Positions 1 to 11,565 are shown, counted from the stretch's first letter. The stretch: 64,000 nt of DNA from Cladopsammia gracilis (GCA_022457155.1 JAJGOT010000020.1:1045001-1109000), one strand, 5' to 3'. The notes: a model not told the origin generated them from the letters alone. Translations and numbers: made by a program.

Positions 1-392
1 GAAATGCCGCGGAAAGTTTGAGTGCCTTATTTATGAGATGCTATTGATAAGGAAAAAGAGTCCGTCTCTTAACACTCAAAAAGACTCCATACCAGCGAAA
101 CTGTTTAGTTAATTAAGCCACATTCTTTCGTTCATCTTCGCATCTTTTATTTATTTATTTTCACACTTTCGACTTCACAAATAATTTTACATTTGATGAT
201 AATGGTGACATGTCGTCGCCGAAACGTCATGTTTTTATATCGCTGATATTTATTCTTAAATGTACATCTACAGATTAAGGAAAATATTTGATGACGTCAT
301 TGTTAACATTTTGCTTATTTTTCATAAGCATAAATAAAATATCATAAATCAAGTTACGTATTAATGTAGATAATGGATTGACCTTAAGGCGC

Positions 393-672
393 CGTTAAGC
401 GATGCAAATTTTCCTGCAACATGCAACGCAATGCTGACGAGAGCCTTTGCGAGACAAATTGCGGATGAAATTGCGCGTGTAATTTCTTCTCTGCGCAACT
501 TTTTTCGCAACGAAAAATTGCGTTGCTAGTTGCAGAGAACCGTTTTGCAATTGCGAGACAAGTTGCAAACGTGTAACATGTAATCAACAACTTGTCTCGC
601 AACATGTCGCAACGGCTGTCGTTAGCGTTGCGTGGCAAGTTGCAGGAAAAAATTGCCTCGTGTAACAGCACC
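393..672. repeat. Foldback (palindromic) element, about 280 bp
   Basis: The two ends are imperfect inverted copies. The left end reads GCAAATTTTCCTGCAAC and the right end is its near complement around GTTGCAGGAAAAAATTGC, and similarity continues inward through TTGCGAGACAA-type motifs. The short minus-strand ORF across it is a by-product of the palindrome. It looks like a non-autonomous DNA transposon. I could not fix a clear target duplication. Confidence 0.6.
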
Positions 673-1484
673 TTTAGGCACAGAAATTCTCTTTAACACA
701 GCACATAGCAAGACCGTATCTGACATGATTATTGCTCGAAACTAGAAAGCAGACGCGGACAGCTGTTTCTTCTTATGAACAGATCAATCTTTGGCCATTT
801 TCCACTGTTGTTTTATGCACGTGCACATGACTAAATACCGATCCTTGCCCACGGCTCTTTGCTAGATCGAATTTAGCAGCATATGTGATATATGTTTCGA
901 TCACCTATCTAGGTTTCCTAACTAAGAAGGGCGAAACAGCTGTCTGCGAGTGCGTTCTAGTTTTGAGCGGTAAACATGTCATACGGTCTAGCAAGCTCCA
1001 CAGTGGACTAGCCCGCAAGTCGACTTATGATAGCTTCCAACTGCCGCCAAAGCGAGCGACCAGCATTACGTCTGACCAGGAACTCAAAGAAAATGGGCTT
1101 TGAGAAAGTACATAAAATAAGGAAGTAAATAATTAAGTTATTTATTTGTATTTACATTTTTGACTTATAAAATCATTTTTAGATCCTATGTACACCAGCA
1201 GCAGTTTCGTTCGCTGTCCTTTGCCACTTTTTCACTTTGAGAAAGTCTAGCCGCACAGCTGTGTTGTTGGAGTGTACAGTGCCTTTATTGGCATTCCTTC
1301 TACATATTAATCGCGCTGGCGACTTGCACCACCTTCAAACTACCTCCTCGGACTCATTAATAATTCATGAAGAAAATACAAAGGAAATTAATGTTTAATG
1401 GTGTTTGGAAATCAGAGGAAACACTCCTCATTTTTGCATCCTTAATTTCTCCTTCTAAAATCATTGTTTGAGAAGTAATATCAA
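673..1484. other. No gene recognised
   Basis: Only short open frames, without recognisable domains. I see no RNA gene and no clear repeat boundary. Confidence 0.5.
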
Positions 1485-1485
1485 A

Positions 1486-1621
1486 CATTCGACACAGTGT
1501 TTCATCACAAGATCAAACACCTCGAAGTTCGTCAAAAATACTCCGCTGCGCGTCGTATTTTCAACTCTCTTCTCAGTGTTTGATCTTGTGATGAAACATT
1601 GAGTCTCATGTTTGATACTTT
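1486..1621. repeat. Foldback element with GTTTGATCTTGTGATGAAAC arms
   Basis: The left arm contains GTTTCATCACAAGATCAAAC (about 1499-1518) and the right arm its reverse complement (about 1578-1597). The flanking ATCAAACAT / ATGTTTGAT also pair. The centre 1540-1556 is ACTCCGCTGCGCGTCGT, close to the centre of several other palindromes in this window. Confidence 0.75.
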
Positions 1622-1799
1622 AACAATTTGATAAGGTAGACTTGAAATTTTGCAACAATATAAACTCGCCATTTCCTAAAAAGTTACCTTTTTGATTTTA
1701 AATTTTTAGCATTTTTGGCGGGAAAATGACGTCACGAATTTGGCGCTAAATGTTTTCTCGTATTATGAAGAACCATTTTAAACAAAATGGCGTCTTGTT

Positions 1800-2108
1800 T
1801 ACGCCACTCACTGATCACAAGACGTGAATGTCCCGGAATGAAAACACAAGTTGCAAGACTTTAAAAGGGCAAGAAAAAGGCTTAAAGAAGATTTGTTCCG
1901 GCTTTAAAAGTAGAATTTAGAAAGCTGAAAGCGATGATATCGATGGAGTCGCGGGGCCTGTCTTCAATCGAAGTGGCGAAGCGAAGAAGCGGAATTTTCG
2001 AGCAGTCTTGGGACATTAGGGTAGGAAAATTACATTTTTCAATGTGAATTTATGTTGATATAACTGTTTGATTGATTTTTATTTTTTGTCATTGTTAGCT
2101 TTCGAGAA
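1800..2108 (+). repeat. Diverged copy of the ~1.2-kb unit B, with exon-like stretch
   Basis: The stretch after about 2030 (ATTTTTCAATGTGAATTTA, TGTTGATAT, the AGCTTTCGAGA region) resembles the sequence that follows the small exon in the tandem units at 53.1 and 54.3 kb. The matching exon-like part lies at about 1930-2025 and contains a run similar to GAAGAAGCGGA. No start codon or frame can be defended. A Penelope element later inserted into this copy. Confidence 0.4.
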
Positions 2109-2172
2109 ATGTTATTACTTTAGGTAAACGCTTTTTTTTTTCGTTTGTCTCACGATGGAGTCACTTTAAGAT

Positions 2173-2226
2173 GTTGATCGCGACGTTTCGACTGCTATTA
2201 CTGCTAGTCTTCATCAGGCGATGAGG
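2173..2226 (-). ncRNA. Hammerhead-ribozyme-like motif in left PLE arm
   Basis: Inverted counterpart of the motif at 3528-3585. The minus strand reads CTGATGA, the same short stem II, then GAAACGTCGCG. It lies at the 3' end of the minus-strand element, in the sense orientation of its ORF. Confidence 0.6.
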
Positions 2227-2245
2227 TCGATTGGTTACGTGTCGC

Positions 2246-3530
2246 TTATGTAGCACGTTGGCTTGTTGCTATTGGTGCATTTCGATCCTGATTATTATTC
2301 CGAAAAGATGTTGTTCCCTCTCCGGTCCGATTTGATATCGGTCGGCTGTTATGCTTCTTGATCGTAGGCATCCACGCTTCGGGAATTTCAATTCCACTAT
2401 CTCTGTTGATGTTATTAGGATGAAGTATTATGTGGATGGCCTCTTCAACTCTACGGGTGTACCAGTGTGGGTCACGGTCAATAAACTTAACCTCGTCCCA
2501 AATAGGAAAATGCCCGGTCTTGTTAGCGTGTTCTGAAACCGCGGAGGTTTGAGTACGAGCAAGCCTTATGTCTCTATCGTGTTCTTTTATCCTTTCATGC
2601 ATCCATTTATCCTTTTATCCCTGTTTCTCCGATATACACTTTGCCGCATTCGCAAGGAATCTTGTAGACAACACCGTCCTGTTTATTAGAGTCGAGGACG
2701 TCCTTAGGTCGTACTAAGTTTGACCTGAGAGCTGTGTCAGATTTGAAAACAGTGCGTACGCCTTGTTGTTGTAGGCAGCGGCGAAGAACCTCTGATACAC
2801 CTTTGATATAGGGCAATACTGCAGTAGATTTAAAATCCTGCGTGGATTCCTTCTTTGTTGTTGGTTCTTTCGTTTTTGTGATTTTTTGTACAAACGAGGA
2901 AGGATATCCGTTAGAAACAAGAACCGACGACAAATGTTTCTTTTCGTTGGAGATAACTGATGGTCTAGTAACAAGGTGTTTGGCTCGGTCTTACAGACAT
3001 TTCACAATACCACGCTTAACTGACTGCGGATGGTGTGAATCATAGGCCAGGTATTGATCAGTATGAGTAGGTTTCCTATATACACTGGTTGTGAGAAGGC
3101 CGTTTGAGTCCCTTGTAAATGACGTGTCTAGGAAAGGGATAGTGTTGTCTTTCTCTGTTTCCATGGTAAAACGAATGGTAGGCTGTTGGTTGTTGAGGTG
3201 TTGCAAGAAACCGTCGACATTGCTTTGATCTAATATGGTAAATGTGTCATCTACATATCGCTTCCAGATCTTAGGTTTGTATGGCGAAGTTGCTATTGCC
3301 TGTTCTTCAAATTCTTCCATGTAGGTGTTAGCTATAACCGCGGAAACTGGACTCCCCATGGCTGCTCCGTTTTTTTGTTCGTAAATCGATCCATCGTACT
3401 GGAAATACGAAGATCTCAAAACGAAATTCAAGAGGTCGGCAATCTGTGTTGGTGTTAGCGTTGTGCGGTCAGCAAGGCCGGGATCATTCTCTAGTTTTCG
3501 CAAGGTTGCCTGTACGGCACCTTCTATCAT
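2246..3530 (-). pseudogene. Penelope reverse transcriptase / GIY-YIG endonuclease fragment
   Basis: Reading leftwards from 3530, the first segment (3530-2991, 179 codons) has the RT block GAAMGSPVSAVIANTYME and the catalytic YVDD at residues 92-95, followed by the SVYRKPTHTDQYL block typical of Penelope RT. The same frame continues after one nonsense codon at 2991-2993 into a linker and the GIY-YIG start, VVYKIPCECGKVYIGETG. A frameshift at about 2603-2607 separates this from the rest of the nuclease domain (2602-2246, beginning HERIKEHDRDIRLART). The N-terminal RT fingers are missing. In Penelope elements this protein reverse-transcribes its RNA at a nicked target; this copy cannot make it because of truncation, one stop and one frameshift. 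Confidence 0.88.
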
Positions 3531-3585
3531 CGCCTGATGAAGACTAGCAGTAATAGCAGTCGAAACGTCGCGATCAACATTTTAA
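3528..3585 (+). ncRNA. Hammerhead-ribozyme-like motif in right PLE arm
   Basis: The core CTGATGA is followed by a small hairpin (GACT...AGTC) and then GAAA, the two conserved boxes of a hammerhead. Stem III would be very short, as known for Penelope-associated hammerheads. Cleavage activity is inferred only. Confidence 0.6.
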
Positions 3586-3689
3586 AGTGACTCCATCGTG
3601 AGACAAACGAAAAGAAAAAAAGCGTTTACCTATCTTACACACCACGATGAACAACAACCACATTTTTAGTAACATGTTATTACTTTATA

Positions 3690-4408
3690 AAACGTGCCCA
3701 AATTCAGTCAAATTGACTCCTTGAATTTCGCCATGTGCTCAGCCAATGTCACAGCAGAAGAATACAGTTTCTCGATGTGTTTATTAATGTTACGCGTTTT
3801 GTTTCAGGAAAAATAAACTACGTGCTTGGATAAAATTTTTGAAAAGACTAACTTGTTGTCCTTTTGTCTGTGTTTGTTCTTTTACAAAATAAGTAGGTTA
3901 AAAAGCGATTTTATGTAAACAATATTTACTTTGTGGCAAGCGTTTATTAAAATTGTGTTTATGCTGTTTATCACTGGCTTTTGGCTCGAGCGAATCTTTG
4001 TTGATTCTTGTCCCGCCCAGCCCGCCCAGCACTAACCACGAATGATGACAGGTAAGTGTCGGGGTTAGGTAAGCATTATTTCCACTGAGTCATCAGTTTG
4101 ACGGTGCCCAGTGGGGCTGATTGTAGTGGGGTTGGGTTACGGTCATGTTGCAAGGACAACGTTTACGTCATATCCCGGTTGCACATGTAAATCTTTAGCA
4201 TAAATTATGACTCCAGCATGGTAAGGATTCTTTTCCCATCGCAGTCTCGAGACTTGACTCGATGAAATATTCAATTAACTTGCATTCGCGATCGGGTGAT
4301 GCAAAATCCTTTGATGCTCCTTTACAGAAGTTATTTTCTATTCACAAAATAAATACCGAAGTACTTATAGCCTCTGCACATTTGGTGTACTAGAGCGTTT
4401 CATTAGAG
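3690..4408. other. Remainder of diverged unit B, no gene
   Basis: The first part (AAAACGTGCCCAAATTCAGTC) continues the unit B copy interrupted by the Penelope insertion. The rest holds no recognisable gene. Confidence 0.45.
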
Positions 4409-4409
4409 G

Positions 4410-4648
4410 GAACTTTAGATCCGACTACGAGTACGAGATTGAGTACGAGTACGAGATTGAGTACGAGTACGACTTTTCAAACCTATTTCGTGCGCTTTAG
4501 ATAACCATTTATCACACCAATTTAGAGTTTCCTTATCTTCTGGTCTGCAACAGGAAGAACCGACAGCTCTCGGGGTGTGTCTGGCTTTAAATTCAGAAGT
4601 CGTTCTCGTATTCAATCTCATACTCGTACTCAAATCTAAAGCTCCCAA
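4410..4648. repeat. Foldback element with GAGTACGAGTACGAGATT repeats
   Basis: The left arm holds three near-copies of the 18-mer GAGTACGAGTACGAGATT. The right arm (about 4600-4645) is its imperfect inverse, ending in ATCTAAAGC against ACTTTAGAT on the left. The minus-strand ORF here, with an RTRTQS repeat, is a by-product. Confidence 0.6.
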
Positions 4649-5013
4649 TTCACGAGTTGGCTCGCTGAGGAGCCATTGATTGTAAGGATGGGTCGCTCAA
4701 ATATGAGCCAGCGATGTGTAGAGCATTTCTTATTCACGGGTTGGCTCACAGGAGACTGATTTTTTAAAATCAATTTAAACCGTTATTTGAACGTTTTGTT
4801 TGCTTTCAAGAACATTTTTAAAGTGATTTTGCCCTAAACAGTTGCTTGACTAATATATATAGATAGGCTTAGCCTAACAGCGGAGCTCCCTGAATTATCA
4901 TATTCTAGAAAGCTCTTTTAGCTGTAAATGCATTATAGTGCGCACGCTACAAGTTCCATATTTCCAGTTACTAATTATATGCATTGCGTGTTCCGATGGA
5001 AAAAGTTAACGCC
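4649..5013. other. Repeat fragments, no gene
   Basis: Contains two TTCACGRGTTGGCTC ends of the tRNA-derived family seen at 31.5 and 39.3 kb, and the family A terminus TAGATAGGCTTAGCCTAACAGCGGAGCTC (written here only as 4859-4889; key part GGCTTAGCC). Confidence 0.45.
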
Positions 5014-5321
5014 CGGGCGTAGATTGGGGGTGGACACCTTATTGAGACTTATATAACGGAGTAACTGGTTAGCTTTCAGTTGAGGTTAGGGTCAGCACTT
5101 TATATAGTTAAATTTAGGACTAAGCAACCCGAGAAGCTACGTGGTACAGTGGAACGGTAGGCTATGTAAGCCTAAGCCTAGCTGAGGTCACAGGTTCAGT
5201 CCTGAGTGGTGACTTTAGATTTTCTTTTTTACACTTAAAAATTTATTGAGAATAAAATTCTAAGTGTCGACATTACGTTATATAAGTCTCAATAAAGTGT
5301 GCGACCCCCAATCTACGCCCG
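5014..5321 (+). mobile_element. Short element with inverted ends and internal tRNA-like promoter (copy 1)
   Basis: The ends are inverted copies starting CGGGCGTAGATTGGGGGT and running on through CTTATTGAGACTTATATAACG. Inside, 5134-5212 looks like a tRNA: an A-box-like TGGTACAGTGG and a B-box-like AGGTTCAGTCC, the expected pol III internal promoter. A second copy lies inverted at 22235-22565. Inverted ends plus a tRNA-like body is an unusual combination. Confidence 0.7.
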
Positions 5322-6345
5322 TGATAAAATGTCACCCTGCTCCGATCCAGCGACGGGTATACAGCAGCTATATGTATTCCATATTGTGTTATATTGCAGA
5401 AAAGCTGGTCCACGATCCTGCTATAAATTAAGTTTTGCAGACAGAGAATAATGAGAGGAAGATTTGTTAAGTTTCTTGACGTTTGAGAAAACCTTTTTAT
5501 GAAATAATTATTCCATGTTCCTTGATGGCTACTACTACAATTTACATGTAAAAGGGAAGGAGGGCCTCTGTGTCAAAGATAAACGATATCATACAGACAT
5601 AGAAAACGGATAGCTTATAATTTGTAAAGTGCCAATGACGGCTGTTTGTATGTGTAACAGACGGCGGTAATAAATGAGTTTTCCACGAGTCTAATACGTA
5701 GGAGGGAAGGTCTCTCAGTAAAATATGAACCGTTTACTATACAATAGGAAAAGCCGTAAGTATTACGTCTCTGCCGCCGAAAAATTCGGTTGAACGTCTG
5801 CGAAAATTGTATGACATAGAAATAGCGAAGCGCACAATTACTATTTATAGAACTAAAACTCAGACAAACAAACCAAAAGTGACTCTCAGGGGATTCCTAA
5901 TAAGGAATTTCTATTGTCAGAAAAGCAAGAATAAACAAGAATAAATTATAAACTCAGACAAACATGAGTACTGACGTCATTTGTGCGCTTTGCTATTGGT
6001 CTAACTGGCGCGCGTGGGGGTCGGTTTCCATAGGCAATCAAACATCACTATTTATTCTATTACAGATTTATATAACTTACTCTCCTAAAGTTTGTCCGTT
6101 TTATTTACTTAATTTTTTCGCCTTATTTTTGTCTTATTTGTGTTGTTTTGTTTCCATCTGGATCTGGTTCCTTGCCTGCTATAAATGTTAACTTTATTAG
6201 GTAATATGGAGGCCAACTAGAAAACTGGATGGTTAACTTGATCTCCATACTCAACCACATGTCTAAAACTAAATAGTAACATTACGTTGAAAATAAACAA
6301 AATGTTGTAATCCTTTAATTAGCCAATAAACTGAGGAAAGAAAGT
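5322..6345. other. No gene recognised
   Basis: Short open frames only. The stretch at 6230-6345, ending at a TGAT microsatellite, could be the 3' end of a LINE or SINE, but no coding part is visible. Confidence 0.4.
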
Positions 6346-6371
6346 GATTGATTGATTGATTGATTGATTGA
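6346..6371 (+). repeat. (TTGA)n microsatellite
   Basis: About six and a half perfect tandem copies of a 4-bp unit. Confidence 0.9.
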
Positions 6372-7267
6372 GAACAATGAAAACTATATTGAACCGCCTC
6401 GTCTGCTTACTCTCGAGCTCTGCTATGTTACCGCTGAGTGAGTGCAGTGCAGGCACGAGGTGCTCCCAAAGACACTCAGAGAACATCACACATAAAGACG
6501 ATTTTGCCCGCGAGTCAATTCTCAGGCAAAGTGACTGTTTATAGGATTTTATTAAAGAGTCAATATGACAAAAAGCAGATATAACGTACTTTAGAACTGA
6601 TGATGCTTAGAAAAGTTATCCGAGTGAAGAACTGGCACATCACATCAATTATTTTTCGAGGTGTTTATATTCGGCTTTCTGCAAAATTGTTTCAAAAACT
6701 ATTTTTTGTCTTATTTGTAATTAACATCCCGGGAGATGTTGCGAAAATAATAATTTATACTTACTTTTTGAAACATTTTCAGTCAATTTGAATTTTAAAA
6801 TATTTTAACTTGGCCGAAGGGACATTTTATGACGGTTACATGAAGAGTTGAAAACAAATTAAATTATGGGCTTTAAAAATGGCGACGAATTGCGGCTATA
6901 TGTGGTCATTGAAACAACGCATTGTTGTCAACGTTTAAGTGAAAGAAAAAGGCGACAGATGATCATATTAACTGCATTTGAAATGATCTGGTAAACATGA
7001 TTCACCTAAAGTGTGAAAGGATTTCAACTGTAATCAACTTATGGCAAAAGTCAAGTGTTTGCAGCTGCAGGAACGTCTTCTGAACGCGACACGACACCCA
7101 TTGGCCGTTTTCTTCATCAAGTTGTAAATAATTTTGAGTTGTTGACAGAATTCAAGTGTTCTTGGCGACTTGAAAAATACCTAAACTGGAACAAATCTTC
7201 CAACAGCCGAGCGCTACGAGGCAAGTTAGTAATTTTACTATTTTTACATTTCTGTTCATTGTATAAA
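6372..7267. other. No gene recognised
   Basis: Two short frames with a good start context occur (ATGG at about 6879 and 7040), but neither has a domain or a convincing splice site. They could be leftovers of the gene ending at 8318. Confidence 0.35.
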
Positions 7268-7605
7268 ACAAATAGATTCCATTTGGCCGTGTGTCTGTTC
7301 GGTTATAGATCACAGATGACGTGAAAATGTGGTAGGAACAAAAAAGTGGCGCACGAGCCGCAGGCGAGTGTGTCACTGATGTTCTTACCACATTTTGACG
7401 TCTTCTGTTATCTATAACTGAACAGACACACGGCCAAATGGAATTTATTTGTTAAATAAATAAATTTAACAAATAAATTTATTTGTTAAATAACACACTC
7501 GCCTGCGGCTCGTGCGCCACTGATGTTCTTACCACATTTTGACGTCTTCTGTTATCTATAACTGAACAGACACACGGCCAAATGGAAGTTATTTGTGAAA
7601 TAACG
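7268..7605. repeat. Foldback element with one left and two right arms
   Basis: The left arm (about 7278-7352) contains CCATTTGGCCGTGTGTCTGT and an inverted match occurs twice, at about 7382-7442 and 7512-7587. The centre at 7353-7369 is ACGAGCCGCAGGCGAGT. The second right arm is joined to a repeated half centre and TTATTTGTTAAATAAA-type spacers. This is a palindrome whose right half was duplicated. Confidence 0.75.
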
Positions 7606-7856
7606 CATGGTGCATGTGTGTGGTGTTTAAAATTATCAACAATATTACTGTAGTCTGAACACTGTTCCATGTTTTCAAAGAGAAATTTGTGAACACCGTC
7701 ATGATCTGCTTTGTCCACTATTGAGCAGCAGTTCTTCTTGACATCAGAAGATTTTTGAGAAAACATGGGAACACCATATTCTTTTAATTACTTTAGAATG
7801 TGATGTAAAAAAAATATTGCCATGTAAGGGGTGGTGAGCATGTGCCCTTTAATTTC

Positions 7857-8012
7857 GAGCCGTACATCGGCAAAGATCTCATGGATATACATACAACGAT
7901 TCCCCATTGTTATAGTCTTTGTTTGTGATCTATTATTTCCGTGTAGTCTATTGTTTAGTCTTTGTTTCACGGTCTGGTGGGTATATCCATGAGATCTTTG
8001 CCCGTACATCTA
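7857..8012. repeat. Foldback element, about 155 bp
   Basis: The left arm CGGCAAAGATCTCATGGATA is matched by the inverted TATCCATGAGATCTTTGCCC near the right end, with CGTACATC outside both arms. Confidence 0.7.
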
Positions 8013-8172
8013 TAAAAAATCAAAGGCGTGTAGTCTGCAGCTATGTTCTAATGACACAATACCATCTATTTATGTGAAAGCAGTAGGGATCATGAGGACT
8101 TTTAATTTGTTTTGTTCTCTGTATTCCTGTTGTTTTATTACTGCATTGCACATTCCTAATTTTCTTTTGCAG

Positions 8173-8318
8173 AAAATTGCTTTAACTGTGGACAAGCAGG
8201 CCACCTTAGGTGGCAATGCCCCTCCCCTCCTACCACCAAGGAAGTTGCTAGAAGAGAAAGGGGTCGCCGTCGTGGTGGCCACCAGGGCAGTGGATTCCTT
8301 TTTAATTTTTACCATTAA
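8173..8318 (+). CDS. Terminal exon encoding a CCHC zinc knuckle
   Basis: A pyrimidine-rich acceptor TTTTCTTTTGCAG ends at 8172. The frame from 8175 reads CFNCGQAGHLRWQC, a perfect CX2CX4HX4C zinc knuckle, then a Pro/Thr-rich and Arg/Gly-rich tail, and stops at 8316-8318. Zinc knuckles of this kind bind single-stranded nucleic acid and occur in host RNA-binding proteins and in retroelement Gag proteins. The RGRRRGG tail fits RNA binding. I could not identify the upstream exon. It may be a host gene's last exon or a domesticated Gag. No retroelement remains are visible around it. Confidence 0.55.
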
Positions 8319-8319
8319 T

Positions 8320-9666
8320 TTTTTTTGACAGCAGTAACCAATAACATGTGACCCATTGCCTTCAAACTGTTAGTGGATGTCTATCAAAGAAAACCCATTA
8401 AAATGATTTTACATTCTGGCAGGATTTCAAGCAAACAGAGCTAAAAATCAACAATTGAAACTTTACTAAACTTGGTTTCCAAGCCAGTTTAAACAAAAAG
8501 AAAAGCTTTTGTTTACAGAAACCATGTTTTTAGAATAAAACTTTTAAACTTCACCGCACGTGATGCATGACGACAATCATAAAGCCGCCGTTGCAAGAAG
8601 CACCAGTTTTTGATCATGTTGAATGAAATCTTTTTTTAAATTGTTATTGCCTTTGAAATTTGTTTTAAAATGTTTACTGTTTCAGTTTTTGGAAAAATTG
8701 TTTGAAATCCAGTCAGAATTTAAAAAAACAAATTAACAGGTTTCCTTTGATTGACGTCCACCAAACAATTTGCTCGTAATTTCAAATCGTCTTCGCGCTT
8801 CGCGCTCAGCCGATTTGAAATTACTTGCCCAATTACTTCCCGAATTGTACTCCATTCAGTTCAGTTACTATTACTAATCCTAATTATACTGTTTTTTGTT
8901 GTTTTCTGGAGCAAAATAAAGTTACATTCTGTATTTTTTGATTTTTTGAAATACAGCACAACTTGTTAAAATATCCCATGATACTACACACAAAACAAGG
9001 ATAATTAGATATAACTATTGCATTTCACTTATGCTGAAATGGGATAAAACCGAAAACCTATAAATTATTTAGCAAACGTGAGAAAAACATTTTCTGCTTC
9101 ATTCATTCCTCAACCAGCAGAAAACCCTGCTTATTGAGTTGTGCTGTATTGTGATCAGTGTTGGTTTTTGAAGTTGTCACAATATTTTTCTTATTCAATA
9201 AAGTGTATGAGAATGTTAATTGAGTAATTTCCTGTTTTGTTGTGATATTGACTGACTTGTCAGATGTCATTTTGTGATATTTCCTCTTGGTCTTTGCTGA
9301 TCAGCAAATACCTGTTTTGTTTTTTTATTTTTTTTTTGCTGATTGGCTGAATCACACACACTTTTTTGAAAAATAGTCATGTCTTGTTGTCATTTAGGTG
9401 ACTGAATAAGCATTCAAGCTATAAATTTTATTTGTGCATGATGGTGCAATTTTTGAAAAAAATAATAACAAAATTAATGCTTTAGGTCTCAACATTACTG
9501 ATTGAATAATTTATTGTTGACATTCAATCTACTCAGTCCTGTAATTGTTTGTATAGATAGTTATTTAACTAGTTTGTTCATTACATATTTGGAAAACATT
9601 TTTCAAGTTTTTTCCAAGCTTAACATGGAGAAAGCCAGAGGTTAGCAGATTGGCTAAAACTTGTGA
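8320..9666. other. AT-rich, no gene; one small palindrome
   Basis: A palindrome at 8772-8831 has arms GTAATTTCAAATCG / CGATTTGAAATTAC around a TTCGCGCTTCGCGC spacer. Nothing else is recognised. Confidence 0.5.
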
Positions 9667-9671
9667 ACCAA

Positions 9672-9835
9672 CAGGGGCAGATCCAGGATTTTTCTTAGGA
9701 TGGGGTGCACCTCTAAGGAATGACGTAACTGTAGGGTGACGTAAACAAATTTTAAAAGCGAACAACGCAGACAAGGTCATCTCAGGGGAGGGGGGGGTGC
9801 GCACCCCATGCACCCTCCCCCTAGATCCGCCCCTG
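9672..9835. mobile_element. hAT-like miniature element with CAGGGGC ends
   Basis: Inverted ends start CAGGGGCAGATCCAGG on the left and, inverted, CAGGGGCGGATCTAGG on the right. ACCAA is repeated at 9667-9671 and 9836-9840. The ends resemble hAT miniature elements, whose duplication is usually 8 bp; only 5 bp can be seen here. Confidence 0.65.
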
Positions 9836-10119
9836 ACCAATACAAGCCTCAATACAGCACACAAACAGTACACTGTAGCTTCAAAAAAGTGTTTTATGGA
9901 TGAAAGCTCAGCACATGATAGACAGAACATGTACACATGTTACAAAGATAAAACAATTTTTTAATTTTTGCAGAAGATCTACCTAACTTTTGAGACCCTG
10001 TTAATCACATTGAATGAAATGGAACAAAATTCACATCAAACTAAATAAAACAATCAAGATTGATTTTGTGTGGTCATCGAACAACAAACTTTTATTCTGA
10101 ATTTGACTTATGAATGAAA

Positions 10120-10292
10120 TAGGCCATTTCCGAGTTGCCTTTAGCCTCTCTATCAAAGCAAGACTAGGTGCGAAACCTTTCACATGAAATGAGTTTTCAT
10201 TTGTATGTGAATGGAAACTCATTTTCATATGAAAGGTTGTGCACCTAGCCTCCCTTTGACAACGAGGCGTAACGTAACTCGGAAATGGCCTA
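10120..10292. repeat. Foldback element, TAGGCCATTTCCGAG ends
   Basis: The ends TAGGCCATTTCCGAG / CTCGGAAATGGCCTA are perfect inverted repeats. Inner arms containing ACTAGGTGCGAAACCTTTCA pair with the right half. A half copy of the same element lies at 62478-62528. Confidence 0.8.
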
Positions 10293-11134
10293 TTGAGTGC
10301 CACTGTTCGATCTTGTGCAGAAATCAAACTTTGAGCTAAAGTAAAATAGTGACTGCATGGTCAGTAACGTGCAAACTGTAAGTTTTCCCCTGCCATCAAT
10401 CATCAGGTCACTGCAGTTGCCTGCATGCACTGTGATCTGTGGATTTTAATCCACTTTGTTGGTTTCCGTTTTTCAGGGTCCAGTGATTGATTATCTACTA
10501 AACTAATTTGGATTGAGGGCAGTCAAAAATGGAGATGCTCAGTTCGGATTAAGAGTTTGCATCTTACTGAAAAACGCAGTGAGTGAGCCGTCAAAAACTG
10601 ACTCCAAAATTAAATTTGGAATATGAAAGAAAGATCAATTTTTTTCAAGTTCCTACCAAGAGTCATGGAAAAATCGCAGAAAAACCTATAATGGTTTGTT
10701 CTTCCTTGAAGAAATCACTTTATGTTATCTTCTTGGTGTTCTAAAAGCAATTTTATGTTTGAGCAAAGGTACATGTTCTTTGTCATTATATTTAGTGTAT
10801 TTTGACCAAAACACAGCAAAATCTGCGTGACAATGTGCCTTTAACTATGCAGACTTTTCTAAAGCAACGAAAATAACTTAAATTTAAGTACATTTACTAC
10901 TGTAACACTGTAAAAATGCATTAGCTCCGAAAAAATATCAGCATAATAAATAACTGGTTTGAAATCTCCTGAGTTTGAGTTGTTTGCCCCCTCAGAAATC
11001 ACATGGTAAATTTGCATAATAATATTAAAACCAACATGGCGGCTATCGTGAATAAGGCCTATTGCCTGAAATTGTCTCGCAACAACATAGACTTTTATTG
11101 TAATGCAAACGAGAGAGGTGATTAGCGTGAAATT

Positions 11135-11565
11135 AGCAAATTTCCACCGGTTTTCCGTGGTGTGGACTCTTATTTACCACGATTTACGTCATCACATGGT
11201 CAAAATGTTGTGGACTCACGAGGCACAGCCGAGTGAGTCAGCAACAAATTTTGACCATGTGATGACGTAAATCGTGGTAAATAAGAGTCCACACCACGGA
11301 AAACCGGTGGAAATCTGTTTTTTACCACAATATTTAAAAAAAAAATACGGAGAAAAATCGAAGTTTCGTTACAAAACGCGACTGCTAAGAAAGCGCAAGC
11401 GTTGTCTATAACTTCCTCGCAATCTGATTGGTTTATTTTTCTCAAGCGCGTGCTTTTGTAGGCATTGCGTGATGTTAGCGTCAGCACCGTTGTCTGTACT
11501 CTCATTTACCACTCGCATCGACCAATCAGATTACGAGATTACCGACAACTGTGGTAAAAAGGGCT
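11135..11565. mobile_element. Foldback element with long tail (copy 1)
   Basis: A near-perfect palindrome (arms about 11144-11217 and 11235-11316) starts TTTCCACCGGTTTTCCGTGG and is centred on ACGAGGCACAGCCGAGT (11218-11234). It is followed by about 240 bp that also occurs after the second copy at 27436-27778, ending near GGTAAAAA. Confidence 0.8.

Larger units (their letters stand above)
2123..3673 (-). mobile_element. Penelope-like retroelement, 5'-truncated, with inverted terminal arms
   Basis: The insertion is flanked by a perfect 14-bp direct repeat, ATGTTATTACTTTA, at 2109-2122 and 3674-3687. About 110 bp at the left end (to ~2224) recur inverted at the right end (3528-3637), with an extra ~36-bp tail on the right. 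The coding strand is minus and carries the C-terminal part of reverse transcriptase plus a GIY-YIG endonuclease. The inverted arm upstream of a 5'-truncated body is a known Penelope arrangement. The intact duplication implies a fairly young insertion even though the ORF is broken. Confidence 0.9.

Noticed and set aside
393..671. 95-codon minus-strand protein
   Set aside because: Lies wholly within a palindromic element and has no domain.
5134..5212. A functional tRNA gene
   Set aside because: A- and B-box-like motifs are present, but the acceptor stem does not close and the copy at 22.3 kb differs. Treated as tRNA-derived repeat. The same applies to 31711-31768 and 39608-39676.
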